Positions 47,654 through 61,228 of a DNA stretch of 64,000 nt are shown in pieces. The first letter of the stretch is position 1; each line of letters begins with the position of its first letter. The notes under the pieces are model-generated. The model worked only from the letters and a program-made list of their open reading frames with translations. It was not told where the DNA came from and made no database searches. Both the position numbers and the translations under genes were made by a program. This DNA comes from Macrobrachium rosenbergii. Its lineage: Eukaryota; Arthropoda; Malacostraca; Decapoda; Palaemonidae. The stretch spans positions 17,476,622-17,540,621 of the forward strand of contig NC_089782.1 of the NCBI RefSeq assembly GCF_040412425.1, read 5' to 3'.

Positions 47654-50600
47654 TTCTAAGAAACATTAGAAAGTCATTGTGTTTTTCTATGTTGAATTCA
47701 GTGCTGAAATTTATAGACATTTAGAACCTTGATGGAAGCAGTTTTATTACCTGTACAGTGTTGAGGTAAAACTGTAGAATGAATTTCAAAGTTATTAAAT
47801 TAGTATAAAAAAAGATGTGGCCAAAAAAAAAATGCATAGTACAGTAATCAAAAAGTACTTGTCAACTCACTACCTCCAATAATTGGAAGCAAAGCATTTA
47901 GAAGTACAGATAAGATACACAACAAATATCTAGAGGACAGGCCTTCTGTATCTTTTCAATAAATCAAATCAAGTTGTACATCACAATGACTGCAAGAGAA
48001 GGTTACTGAAAATTCTCAGGTTGAAACAAGGCAAAGGATTAGTTAGGACCACATGAAGGTATACAGTTGATTGTGGATGAGATGGTCTGAGATATATACA
48101 GTATACATTATATACAGGACACCAGTATGAGAATCACATCACAAAGATTTTCAGATGGTAGTAGAGTAGAAGCTATTAAAAGGTTACCATATATGTAAAA
48201 ATGTGTTTATAACAAAGAGAAAATAAGTTACAAAGTTACAACTAAATGGTTTCTTTATTCTTTCTCCTGATAGTGCCAACTTGTATTTACATTTTATGAA
48301 TGAATCCCTTGAGTCTGGGCATAATCATGTGAGGCATCATAATATCTCTGGACATTAAACCTGGCGCACCTCAGGTGAGAATCTGTATTTCACACCATGC
48401 AATTTGAATGAATTTTGCGGGAAAAATGTTCTAATCACTTGACTGGGCATCATGACTTGTAGCAACTTGTATGGCAACACTAGCACCTCAGCTCAGGAAA
48501 GAGGGCAATCAGTGTGTTTTGAGATTTCCTGGAGAAATGTACCGCTTCTTCCCATCCCAGGACATCTGATATATATTTGCTCATAAATATACCCAGGGAT
48601 TGCAGTTGGTTTTAGTTCTTATCTTTTACGATAGTATGTCGGCTATAATTGTAATTTTGCAAACTAAAGCACTAAGAAATATTAGGAAAAACATGTATGA
48701 CTAACTATAAGGTACTGCATCTCCTCATCTCTGTACATAAATATATTCAAATTTTGTTACTGGTTTTAGTTTCTTATCTGTTATAGTATGTGAGCTGTAA
48801 TTGTAATTTTACAAAATAAAATTTAAAAAATTATTAGAAAAAACATGTATAACTTGGTAAAATTAGCACATTTTTACAAGTGTCTTGAAAAAGAGGCCAT
48901 GCACAAGGGTGGAAATATTCACTTTCAATTTCCTTTGGAAGGTACGGAAAATGTTTTAGAATTTTCATCTTATACCATGTGCATTTGCTTATCTTCCTTC
49001 TATTGATGTTTTTTTTTTAATTGGCCAACCTTAAAATTTGCCTGATCTAGTTGTGTTTTTAATGTATATTTAGCCCAGCCTGGAAGGGTTAAGATTTTTA
49101 AACCTTAACCATCAGATGGGAGAATAATATAGTTTCACCTTAAGTTTTATAGATGATCTACTCTGTCACTTCACTGAAAATATGGCAGTTAAACCTCGTT
49201 GTGATAAGAATGGGAGTCAGATATTTTAAGAAAACTATCAGCCTTAGTTTGACAGTTCAAGTATCGGGTAAACAAGTTTTATTGTGCTTCCATTTTTGAC
49301 AGAATATGTTCTTGGTGATACTTTTGCTTTTCTTCGCAGAGTGTTTGAAGCATGTTTAATGCAATCATGATGCTAGGTATTGGTTTTAAAGCCTTTCATC
49401 TATAATTTCCGAGATGATGGTAATGCCCAATGCTTTAGATCTTTTCTACCTCTGCTTTATGGTGTCAGCAGCATCCCCAGACCACTGTCTTCTAGGAGAC
49501 TTTGCTCCGGGTAGCTGCTATTTCCCCTAAAGTAGGAATACAGTATTGTTTAGATTGGAAATTTTCTTACTTGTTATCATCCACAAGTTTGTTTCTTTGG
49601 GAAACTTCCATAGTAGTATGGGTTACTCTGCATGCCCTCCTTCCTACATTTTGCTTGAATGACTTAGAAGTGAGTAGCTGCTTTTTTTTTTTTTTTTTAA
49701 GTTGCCCCAGCACCTTTGGTGACCGCACTAACTATTCTCAAGTTTTAGGTTGTACCAAAGCTTTCCATAGAGTTAGGTTCAAGTTCTGTCACTTGAGTGT
49801 ACATTCAAGCTCTTACTTCCATTTACTTATATTTATTATTTTTTATTATGCATTCTTTACTCTGTTTTACTCCATATTCTCTGTTCTCCCCTTCTTTCAC
49901 TTTTGAGAAGTCCGTTCTGTGGAACTTGGAACACAAGTTTAAATCTTTTTGACTTGTTCCATAAAAGTTTATGCATACTGTATTAAATAATCATACAATT
50001 GCCTTTTAGCTTATCAGATACTTTGGGATCTGGCCTTTCTGATTAATGGCAAAATCTAAGTGACAAAGACTGGTATGGCCTCCAAGATATTTAAATTATC
50101 CCACAGCTAGCAGTAATATCATATTATTTCTCTCTTAGGATAACCTGTATTGGATACCAGCCATTCAGTCTTCATAGTTTTATCCACAAAATTATTCACT
50201 TGTAAAAGGGTAATATAGAAAAAAAACAATTATATTAATGTACCTGATAAGGATTATTATGAAGCTGAGGTTTAATAAGCTGAGAAGTGACTTATCATTA
50301 TTAGTGTCTTTGTCCGTAGAATTAATGAGTTACTTTGCAATGCATCAGCATCCATGTCCTGTTGAGATGCTTGTAATTATAAGAGATGTAAATGTTTGTT
50401 GATGTGGTGTGTTTCTCTGATTTAATACGTATTTCTTAACTGTCTTATCTGCTGTCTAGCTGCTGAACTATATTTTTTCTTATTTCTTTTTTTCTCTTGT
50501 TGAGCTTTCTGCTTGGTGGAAGTTTGCTTCACAAGTGAATGGCCTTAATTTAGTTTTCCATATGAATATTATTTTAAGTATATATGAATATAATTTTTAA

Positions 50601-52262
50601 AAAGTATTGATGAGCATGACTTATAATCATAAAATTATTGCCTTAACCCACAATATCTTTTCTCTATATCTTTGTACAAGACTCAAATCAACAAACACCA
50701 TTATATCACCTATTGCCACCCCTGTATGACAGGACAAACAATTTTTGTTTTCAGTTCTATTTGTAACGACATAAAAAAAAGATTACAGTCGTATATTAAT
50801 TACACATGCATCAAATGTCTTGTTCAATCTTTGCTGGAAATTGTACTGTGTGTGTGCCTCCCATGACGTTTTACCTTTGAGATAAAATTCCTCAGATGGG
50901 TTCTTTCCTTTTGATTAATAATGGAAATAGGATTTAAACTATCACTGGAAGAGAAACTGGTTACCATAGGCTCTTGTTTTAATGAGTATCCATGATCACT
51001 TGAGTACAATGATCTCTCGAGTTGGCATGTGCAGCCCATTCGGGGGATCATCAACATCCACATTTTATTGGGCTGCTACCACGTTCCACTCTTAAGTATC
51101 AGAGGTCTTTCATCCTGTGGAACTGTGATCTATATTTATCTGATGTTTTTCATACTCAGGACCTGATGACTTCCATACTCTTTATCTAAGACTTCATACT
51201 ATGTATTATAGGTCTTTCATACTCAGGATCAGAGGTCTTACATGTTCTGTATCAGAAGTGTTCTATACTTTCTCCCTGAGGTTTAGGTCTTCAGTACTCT
51301 CTTAGGTCTTACATGCTCTGGATCAGATGTTTTCCATACTCTGTAATCTGAGGTCTTTCAAACTTCAGATTATAGATCTTTCATACTCTATATATGGAGT
51401 CTTCCATATTACTATGTGAAGTCTTACTTACTCTGTACCAGAGGTCTTCCACAGCTACTCTGTCATATATCTCTCATACTTTGTATCAGAAGTCTTAACA
51501 TGTCTGTATTTATCTTTTCTTTTATTACCTGGTTTTATTTTGGAGTTTTTATACTTTGGAAGGTTGCTTTAAAATTTTTTCCATTTTGTTTATGCCACAA
51601 AATTTTATGGTGACCTGTGATCATTTTAACAGGGATGGGTTAGTTGTTAAGGAAAAGGATTCAAGTTGGTAGGATACCTCAGAGACCAAAATTCAGATTT
51701 CATCTTTTGTGATTTGCACGTCATAATCTACAGGAAAAATTTATCTTCAGCATTTTGACACTAAGTAGCATTGATGGGGTTTCTGGAGGATATTGTAGGG
51801 GGTGGGAGAATGGGTCAAGTCCATCTCCCCCAAAAGCAAATTGTCCTATTTCTTTAGTTTTTCTTTTTTGTTATTTACAGTAATAACAGACATACATAAC
51901 AGTAAGATATACAGTAGTATACAATATTTAATAATGAAAGAAATATATGTTCTCAGATTTTGAGTTTAAATTTTTTTTTTATTTTTAAATGTGTAAGAAG
52001 CATAATTATTGTATTTCAAAATGAGAGGCTAGCATTGAATCATGAATAATAAGTTGACAGCAAGCAAAATGAAATTTGTGTCTGAGCTCATAAGCAGTAA
52101 ATTAGAACAGCAATTTACCACAAATGAGTAACCCACCACCACTAGCATGAAATCTTGGTGTTAAAGAGAAGTTTTACAAGTGTTATTTACAATTACTCCC
52201 TATTGTATCTAAATTGAGGAGGATCAACCCTTAGAACTGTAATTTGTTTCTTTTTTCAACAG
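47654..52262. other. Copy of intron 3, right part
   Basis: Near-identical to 18590-23178, including the 154-bp repeat, the minisatellite (51098-51507) and the acceptor before 52263. No exons 1-3 lie between the two copies. Confidence 0.65.
51098..51507. repeat. Degenerate minisatellite, second copy
   Basis: Copy of 22018-22430 within the duplicated intron. Confidence 0.7.
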
Positions 52263-52790
52263 CACAACGACGTTATGAAACTGGTTGACCCTTCATCAAG
52301 ACTAACCTTCCTGTTTTTGGGAGAGAAAGATTACATAAATTTTGGCAAGGTTTTCATACGTCTTCATGGAGACACCTTGGCAGCCAAACATTTTTCATGC
52401 CTGTGCACTGGTGAGAGGGGTCCGACTTATGCAGGTTTTACATGTGTAGATGTTTTTAATAAAAATCACAAGACGCTTGAATATTTTCGGATGGGAGATT
52501 ATGAGAATTGCAATGGCACTGGAGGAAAGCCTTTGTTTCCAGGTTTGAACAGCAACCAAGATGATTATATAAGGCCGTGGGTAGCTGGCACAGTAGAAGG
52601 ATGTTGGGTATGGAAAAGTGAAATTAGTGCTCAATTTGACATTCTTATGAAGGATAACCCTGGGAGAATGTGCGAAGCAGCTTTTGGCGTTGTGGAAGAA
52701 GGTTTGAAAGTGTTAAAAGGCGCTTTTTTCGAATCCACATGTGCCGAGATGCTCTGTGTTAGTGATTGTGGAATAGTGTTGTGTTCCTGA
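52263..52790 (+). CDS. Terminal exon of cyclophilin-fold protein gene, copy 2 (intact)
   Basis: 175 codons plus stop after a strong acceptor (CTTTTTTCAACAG), phase 0. The fold is recognised by collinear landmarks with cyclophilins: FGKVFIRLHGDTLAAKHFSC (GRVxxELF...ENF), LCTGERGPTYAGF (LCTGEKG..YKGS), GDYENCNGTGG (GDFTxxNGTGG), FGVVEEGLKVL (FGKVxEGMxVV) and SDCGIVL (xDCGxL). Residues that carry prolyl isomerase activity are not kept: the HR of F-H-R-I is CV, the F-M-x-Q-G segment is replaced by HKTLEYFRM, and the FFICT strand reads FDILM. So it is probably a binding or structural domain rather than an enzyme. It is an orphan in this window because exons 1-3 are not duplicated. AATAAA follows at 53005. 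Confidence 0.75.
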   Translation, partial: HNDVMKLVDPSSRLTFLFLGEKDYINFGKVFIRLHGDTLAAKHFSCLCTGERGPTYAGFTCVDVFNKNHKTLEYFRMGDYENCNGTGGKPLFPGLNSNQDDYIRPWVAGTVEGCWVWKSEISAQFDILMKDNPGRMCEAAFGVVEEGLKVLKGAFFESTCAEMLCVSDCGIVLCS

Positions 52791-53004
52791 TCAGTATACT
52801 TTTTCCCCATGAAAAATGTGTAAAGAGGAGATGTGAATTAGTAATGTGGCAGGCCACCCATAAACTTTTGTCAGGAGCTTTTAGTAAAGCTGTTATAGTG
52901 AAGGGCTGGTTAAGCATAAAAATGAGAATCAAAACTTAGGTGCTTTTCTATATTTTTGTATCTTAGGTGCTTTTTCCGTGTTTTTGTATTTTATTTTTCA
53001 CTCC

Positions 53005-53010
53005 AATAAA
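53005..53010 (+). promoter_or_regulatory. Polyadenylation signal AATAAA (copy 2)
   Basis: 215 bp after the stop of the intact terminal exon, same context as at 23920. Confidence 0.5.
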
Positions 53011-53465
53011 ATTAACTTTATTAAGGTTTGTTGTGTGAGTACCCATCAACAGAATTAAGAAGAAACCTATTGCTAAAGTTGAGAAGAAATTAATTAGAAC
53101 TTGCTTTTAGTGTTCTACTAAAAATCTACGTTGAGAATAAACCTATGTTGCCAGTTAGGCATTTTTGGAAATGGGTCACTCTGGGAATCTTCCCTGGGAA
53201 AGAAAAAGAATAAACAGAGTTTTTTACCCTGGAGAGTGAAAATAATCGTGGAATTATTCTCTGGCTCAGAGAGCTATCAGGGCCTGTCAGCATACATCCT
53301 TTTAAATGGAGAGGGGATTTCCTGTATGCACACTTGTTCAAACACAAGAGTCTTACAGGAAAATGCATCTTATCTTTAAAATCACACAGTCAACCAACCT
53401 TTTAAGATCTGAGACCTGATATCTCAACCCAGTAAGATCTGAGACCTGAAAACATATCTCAATTA

Positions 53466-53479
53466 TAATTATATATATT

Positions 53480-53545
<66 letters not shown>
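53466..53545. repeat. (TA)n array
   Basis: Counterpart of 24440-24514. Confidence 0.9.
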
Positions 53546-53551
<6 letters not shown>

Positions 53552-53652
53552 GTACATGACAAATACAAGAGAGAATATATCAAAAGCACAGAAAACATAT
53601 TACTTTTACAGAAAACATACATATCATATGATTTTGACGATTTTCGAGACAT

Positions 53653-53706
53653 ATAATTATATATATTATATATATATATATAAAAAAATATAATAATAAT
53701 ATATAA

Positions 53707-53769
<63 letters not shown>
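53653..53769. repeat. (TA)n array
   Basis: TA runs with A-rich interruptions, counterpart of 24835-24951; the small elements on both sides are nearly deleted here. Confidence 0.85.
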
Positions 53770-53771
<2 letters not shown>

Positions 53772-53869
53772 CAGTATAGATATATATATAATAAAAAAAA
53801 AGGCGGAACATCATATATAAATCATAAAAAACCTTACTTTTAATGCTCTGGGTGCATTGAAAACAGCAG

Positions 53870-54060
53870 TACTGCCATTTTGGGGCCAGCACTTTCATGT
53901 ATTCTCGATACACAAATGCGCTAGGCAATGCTGCTTTTATTATTTCCTGCTGGCTATATATTATATATATATAAAAGCAGCAGTACCCAGCACTTTCATG
54001 TATTCTCGATACACAAATGCGCTAGGCAATGCTGCTTTTTATTATTTCCTGCTGGCTCTT
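53870..54060. repeat. ~90-bp tandem duplication unique to unit 2
   Basis: CCAGCACTTTCATGTATTCT followed by the same 60 bp occurs at 53886 and 53987; unit 1 has it once (25367). Confidence 0.8.
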
Positions 54061-54118
54061 GATATACAATCTTCACATGTTACTTGTGATTGTATAATAA
54101 TATTTATATTACATACTG

Positions 54119-54241
<123 letters not shown>

Positions 54242-54689
54242 GAAGTTGCTGGCGCAAGCAGGCCACAGCATATCTCAGGACAGGGTGACAAGGAGACAGT
54301 CGGTCATCTGTAGGTGGTATTTCTTTGCCGACGTGTTTCGTAACACATTGTTACATCATCAAGGCTGAAAAAGAAAATTTACAAATTAAAGTACATGGAA
54401 TAAAACTAACGACTTCAAGAGTCTCAACATGCTATATAAATATACATTAAAACAAGACAATTCATAAAAAGCACCTGCTAGACTAAAAGGTTGAGGACTG
54501 AATGACTAAAAGGGAAAAGGAAAGCAGCAAAGAAAACTGGCTCAAGCCAGATACAACTGAACAGAGGTGGTGTGTGAGTTCAACTTAGGAACTAGCTGTT
54601 TTATGAATAACGATTCTAAAATGAGCAGTTCGTGTGGATGACTTGTTTGGCCCAAAACAGAGAAGTCAGAATAATTAATACTTGTATTA

Positions 54690-54995
54690 TTATATGTATA
54701 TTGAATGATTTCTGATATTAGAAAATTCTGGATTGGACAATCTGCAACCAGTACAGTGACTAACACCTTTATGTGAATCAGCTCTGACCCTCAGCAATCG
54801 TTTAGTCAATCCCACATAAGTCCCCAAATTACATCTGGGGCAAGTATATTTATATGTGACGGACGATTGCATTATTGGGCAGATTCTATCCTTAAATTGA
54901 AAAAGGGACCCTATTGTCAGTGGATTTTTTGGTATTAAAATGACTTGCAACATGTTAAAATGTTTTTCTATTGTAGAATCTGCCCAATAATGCAA
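54690..54995 (-). pseudogene. Penelope-like GIY-YIG domain, left arm, copy 2
   Basis: Same 101-codon frame as at 26070-26375 (YKYTCPRCNLGTYVGLT, then LRVRADSHKG), truncated at the 5' side, without reverse transcriptase. Identity over the whole frame shows the duplication is recent or allelic. Confidence 0.75.
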
Positions 54996-55300
54996 TCGTC
55001 AGTTGTATATAAATATACTTGCCCCAGATGTAATTTGGGGACTTACGTGGGACTGACTAAATGATTGCTGAGGGTCAGAGCTGATTCACATAAAGGTGTT
55101 AGTCATTGTACTGGTTGCAGATTGTCCAATCCAGAATTTTCTAATATCAGAAATCGTTCAAATGTATGTAATACAAGTATTAATTATTCTGACTTCTCTG
55201 TTTTGGGCCAAACAAGTCATCCACACGAACTGCTCATTTTAGAATCGTTATTCATAAAACAGCTAGTTCCTAAGTTGAACTCACACACACCACCTCTGTT
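54970..55300 (+). pseudogene. Penelope-like GIY-YIG domain, right arm, copy 2
   Basis: Here the CPRCNLGTYVGLT block is in frame with LRVRADSHKGVSHCTGC, but one Arg codon before it is TGA (TK-stop-LLRV at about 55060). The C-terminus HELLILESLFIKQLVPKLNS is longer than in copy 1. Fragment only. Confidence 0.7.
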
Positions 55301-55531
55301 CAGTTGTATCTGGCTTGAGCCAGTTTTCTTTGCTGCTTTCCTTTTCCCTTTTATTCATTTAGTCCTCAACCTTTTAGTCTAGCAGGTGCTTTTTCAACTG
55401 TCTTGTTTTAATGTATATTTATATAGCATGTTGAGACTCTTAGTGAAGTCAATTAGTTTTATTCCATGTTTGTAGTTTTTTTAGCCTTGATGATTTAATT
55501 TGTATTGTCTCCTATGTCACACCCCTGTCCT

Positions 55532-55533
<2 letters not shown>

Positions 55534-55569
<36 letters not shown>

Positions 55570-55595
55570 TATATATATATATATATATATATATA
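55534..55595. repeat. (TA)n array
   Basis: Counterpart of 26964-27057, shorter, with a TGTT interruption. Confidence 0.9.
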
Positions 55596-56952
<1,357 letters not shown>

Positions 56953-58932
56953 CAGCAAGCACCTACGGTCACACGTTTTTTCGTTGTGCTTTTAATCTTG
57001 TGCCTTTTTGCATCATTATGGCTTCCTCACAAGGTCTTTCGTCACCTAAGTTGAGTACCAGTATTTCGTTTTTTAGTTGAGGCGATTGAGGCTCCTTATT
57101 TCCCTTTAGTTTAATAATTAAAGGGATTTATAACGCCCGTCTCGATCTCCTCTTGCGGCCTCACGTGACCTCCATGCGTGGTTCGTGATCTTGGGTCGCC
57201 CTGTTTCTCGATCTTTATCACGGTTCCTCTTCGTGTTTAGGATCATTTTCCTTTTCATGAGGTCTATTTAGTGATTTTGATTGATTAACGTTTGTTTCCC
57301 TTTGCTTCGAGATGAGGGCTGGTGTTTAGGCGTCGGGCTTCCCCCTCGAGCCTATTCGCTTTTTATCAATTCATTTACATGCCTTATTTTTGCCCTTCTC
57401 TTCTCTTAGCTTCTGGGAATTTTATTTACGTTAGTACTTTTAAGTTTTTTTGTTTTATCTTTAACTCAGTGTTCGGATGCATTTGATATTTGATGATTAT
57501 TATGGATATTTCTTTTGTTACGAGGCGGCCATTTCCCTTCACGTCCACATCGTGTTGGGTATGGTCCTCCTCTTGTTTTGTTTTGTTATGTTTTTATTTT
57601 ATCCTTTTTTATGGGTTGGTTGTTAGCTTTGGATTTCCTTTTTGGGGCGTTAGGCTATTGCCCCCCCTTTTTTCCATGAAAAAAGGGGGTGGTCGTTCAT
57701 TCTTTTCGTTCACATGCCCTTCATAAGGTTTTGTGTTCGTATTTTCCAATGCGGCGCTTTCCTTAAGTTTTACTAGGGTCTTCTCCTTTTATGTTCCCTT
57801 CCCCTGTTTCGGCTTTTTGCGTAGGCTAATAAGCCTCTCGTTTAAGCTGAAATAGCGAGGGATCTCATGTTGCTTCCCTCTCCCTGTTTCGGCTTTTCGC
57901 GTAGGCTAATGAGCCTCTTGGTTAAGCTGGGATAGCGAGGGGCTTCATGTAGCCTACCCTAGTTTGGTATTTACTTAAGGTTAGTTTCCAGTTTTGGTTA
58001 TGTCGACCCACCCTTTTCCCTCTCCTCCTCCCGAGTGCCCTCTCTTCCCCTTGATTTGTTTTCAATCTTGTTAGCTTATCCAGGTTTAATGAGAGCATTC
58101 CTTCCTTTTAGCCTATAGCTTATGCCCCCTTCCTCTGCATTGTTTGGCCTCTCCTTGGTACGGTCCGTGACTTTACCTATTTACTCTCCCTCCTGGGACT
58201 GTTGGTGGCCGGGAGGGCTTCCCCCTCTCCCGTCCACCATCTTTGGCCATCTTTATCTCCCTGTCCCCCCCCCATGGAGGTTGTTCCTGTTCCTCTCCTG
58301 CTTCTCTCGCGTTTGCTGAGTAACGACTCAGTCAGCGAGTGGGCGGGAGGACACGGAACGCCCGGATTGTGCATTCCCACTCTCTGGTCGTTCTTTTTCG
58401 GTTCTTCCTCCGGGGTTTTCATTCCTCCCCTTCATACGTCTTCTCCGGCGTGTCGTTTAATTTGGCGACACTCCGGTTCAGTCCCTTCTTCGTTGCCAGT
58501 TAGAGCTTTCCGCCTGACTGTCTTCGTGTTGGGCTTTTGACGTTCCCTGCCCTTAGCTAACTACTGTCTTCTATCGGAGCGCATTCCTTGCTTCCCGCTC
58601 CGGCGGTTCTAGCGTTTATCGGTCTTCCGTTATCGCTAGTTTCATATTATTTTTAGTTGCCGGGAATGCGCTTTCTCCGGACAGTTTAACCTTCCCATTT
58701 CATTTTGTATCCGTCACTTACTTTAAGGCATGTTACTCCGGCTAGTTCCGGTAAATTTATTTTGTTTTATTTATTATTTTATTATTTATTTTGTTTTGTT
58801 TGTATGAGATTTTTTACCCGGTTACCTCCCGGATCATTCCGGCTGGTTTCACGGCTTTGTTTAATACTGTGTTGCTCCGGCACACTACTCCGGCACCTTA
58901 CACAGTGTACTCATAATCTCATACTCTTACAG
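56953..58932 (+). other. Leader of DIRS element C (copy 2)
   Basis: Non-coding as in copy 1; includes the 80-bp duplication at 57806-57960. AG-ending site at 58931-58932. Confidence 0.5.
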
Positions 58933-61228
58933 GTGGTACGCTGCCAAGAAGAAGGGTGCTCCGCAGCCCTCCATCAGGCCAGCGGCCACGAAGTTTGTCG
59001 GTCTCACTCCGGATGTGCGGTCCACGTAGGGGATCTTATTGTTTGGCACCCTGACGGATGTGATGTTTGCTACGCTCTTTACGAGCAAGCTATCGATGAT
59101 TCGGTAGGTGATCAGGCATCTTTCCTTCTTAGCCAACTATAATGTTTACATTTTTCCGATCTCCTCCGCCTTCGGTAAACCGCAATAATGTTTTTCTTCC
59201 GGCAGGCTGACCGCAAGTCTCGTGATGCTTCGCTTCAGGCCCTTAAAGTCTGGGTTAGCGGCTTTGGGCGCAACGTAACTGAGCTGGCAATCCCTACATA
59301 CTCGAAGGACATTTGTAATGTCCTTTTTCCCGGCGCTTGGATCACAGCTTCTGTCACCAACGAGGTTGCTGCTCCGTTGATTGCCGGGATTCGGGGAGTT
59401 GACCCAGCCCTCTCCAGACGGTTCGGCTCTGAGCGGCGGCGCTCAGAAGACGCGGCGGAACTCGATCTCGCCTTGAGTCTCCGAGCATTATACCGGAGCA
59501 TCAAGCAGGTAAGGGGGTAAGTGAGGCAGGTTCTCCACTGTTTAGCTCTCCTTCTTCCTCTGTTGCTTCTTTTAAAGGCTTTCTAAATTTCACCTAAAAC
59601 GCCTGGGTCTGTTGCCCCGAAGGTGAAGTCCGTTAAAAAGAAAACCTTACCTACTCCGCAGGCCGATATGGGGTCCCTCCGGGCGCGGCACGGGCGACGA
59701 GCCCCGTTCCGTCGATGAGTACAGCCTCCCCTTCCGGGTCTCAAGCGGAGCCTCAGTCACGTCAGGTAGTTCCCCCTCCTCCTTCTTTGGATACGTTTCA
59801 TTTCTTTGAACAATTCCTGGAAAGAATCGACGCGAGGTTTGAGAAGATCGACGCGAGGGTAGACAGCAAGCTGTCTGGTCTTGCTTCTTCTTTTCAGTCT
59901 CTTTCGAAGAAGGTGGAATCACAACAAGGTTCTCGTTCTAGGTCTCATTCTGTTCCGGACCCTTCCACTCTCCCTCCCTTTGATCTAGGGAATCCTTGGC
60001 GTCTCGCCCTTTATGCTCCCGAGTACGAAGGTACTCTTACCATAGAGGGTTTGGGCACGAGGAGAGTGGAAGAGTTGGAGTTCTATCCTCCGGACCTGAC
60101 ATCTCCCTACACTGGGTTTGCCAGGCTGAAGGGAGAGGTTTGGAACAGGTCTGATAAAGTCCCTAAGGAGACGGTCATCTATCCCAGGGACCAAGCCCAG
60201 TCGTCTTTGATGAGGACCCTTACGGAGTGGCAAGCGGAGAACACTAAGCTTACACCAGCTAAGGGAGTGTTCACTATGTTCACTCTCAGTGATGTTCTCC
60301 TTCTCCCTTGCACTTCGAAAGTGGCCTCCCTGACTAGTCAGGCTTGCTTCAAGGTAAACCCCTTCCTCATCTCCGAGAGACGGACCCGACATCTCTCGTC
60401 TTTCCTGGAGGCACCGAATTCTGGAAGGGAGCCCCTAATACGTTCTACGGTGACTCGGCTTGACCCAGACTGCGCCTCTGATCTGTTCAGTGAGCAGCTC
60501 CTAAGATCCCGGAGACGCTCTTGAAAACAGAGGCTGATACTAAGGAAAGGCTCGCCAGGTCTTTGAACTCTTTGGCTTTAGCGAAGCAACTTTTTGGTTT
60601 ATAGGAAGATCCATTATTCCAGGTCTTGACGAAATCTCTCTTGGCGAGTTTTCAACAAGACCTGTTTGACTTTATGACTGCCCGACTGGCCTGCCGGAAG
60701 CACATCTTTTCAGCAGCCACAGTTCGGCATGAACCAAATAAGCTTCTTAAGAGTTCGATCTGGGGAGCTAATCTTTTCCCACAAGAAGAAGTTGATGCAG
60801 TCTTATCTGAGGCAGCTAGGGTCAATCAGAGTCTCCGTTCCCGTTGGGGTCTGCCCTATAAAAGGAAACAGTCTGATCTTGCCAGCCCTCCCACAAAGTC
60901 CAGTAAGAAATTTAAACATTTCAAACGTCTTCCAGCTCAGTCCTTGGTTCAGGTTCCTTTACAAGGTCAGCCTTCGACCTCTTCCTCCCATCCTCCGCCT
61001 CAGTATGTCCTGGTGAACCCGGCACATCAGTCTTTGGCTGCTCCCTCCTATGTCTCCTCCCCAGCTTTCAATCCTGCATATGAAAGTCAGGGGAAATTTC
61101 GCCCCAGACAATCAACCAGAGGCAATAAGCCCCGTGGCTTCGCTAGAGGAAGGGGAGCCCCCCGCTCCTCTCCCAGGAACAGGGGAGGTAGAGGCTCCAG
61201 AGGGGGGAAGCAAACTCAGGACCGATGA
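58933..61228 (+). pseudogene. DIRS element C gag (copy 2), possibly with two short introns
   Basis: Three blocks read well. Block 1 (58933-59103, 57 codons) is Cys/His-rich: VVRCQEEGCSAALHQ, then CRSHSGC, then HPDGCDVCYALY, which suggests a zinc-binding module. Block 2 (59206-59508, 101 codons) is ADRKSRDASLQALKVWVSGF to LSLRALYRSIKQ. Block 3 starts about 59585 (GSVAPKVKSVKKKT) and continues as MSTASPSGSQAEPQSRQVVP from 59715, with a FEQFLERIDARFEKIDARVD coiled-coil-like part. After a frame break near 60500-60600 it resumes at 60626 and ends in the Arg/Gly-rich tail (NKPRGFARGRGAP, NRGGRGSRGG). Blocks 1 and 2 are both bounded by AG and GT in phase 0. No initiator ATG for block 1 is identified. 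Confidence 0.6.

Larger units (their letters stand above)
54275..55535. mobile_element. Inverted pair of Penelope-like retroelement fragments (copy 2)
   Basis: Duplicate of 25655-26966: left arm about 54275-54892, right arm about 54970-55535, with small deletions near 55390-55530. The minus frame 54690-54995 equals that of copy 1. Confidence 0.75.
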
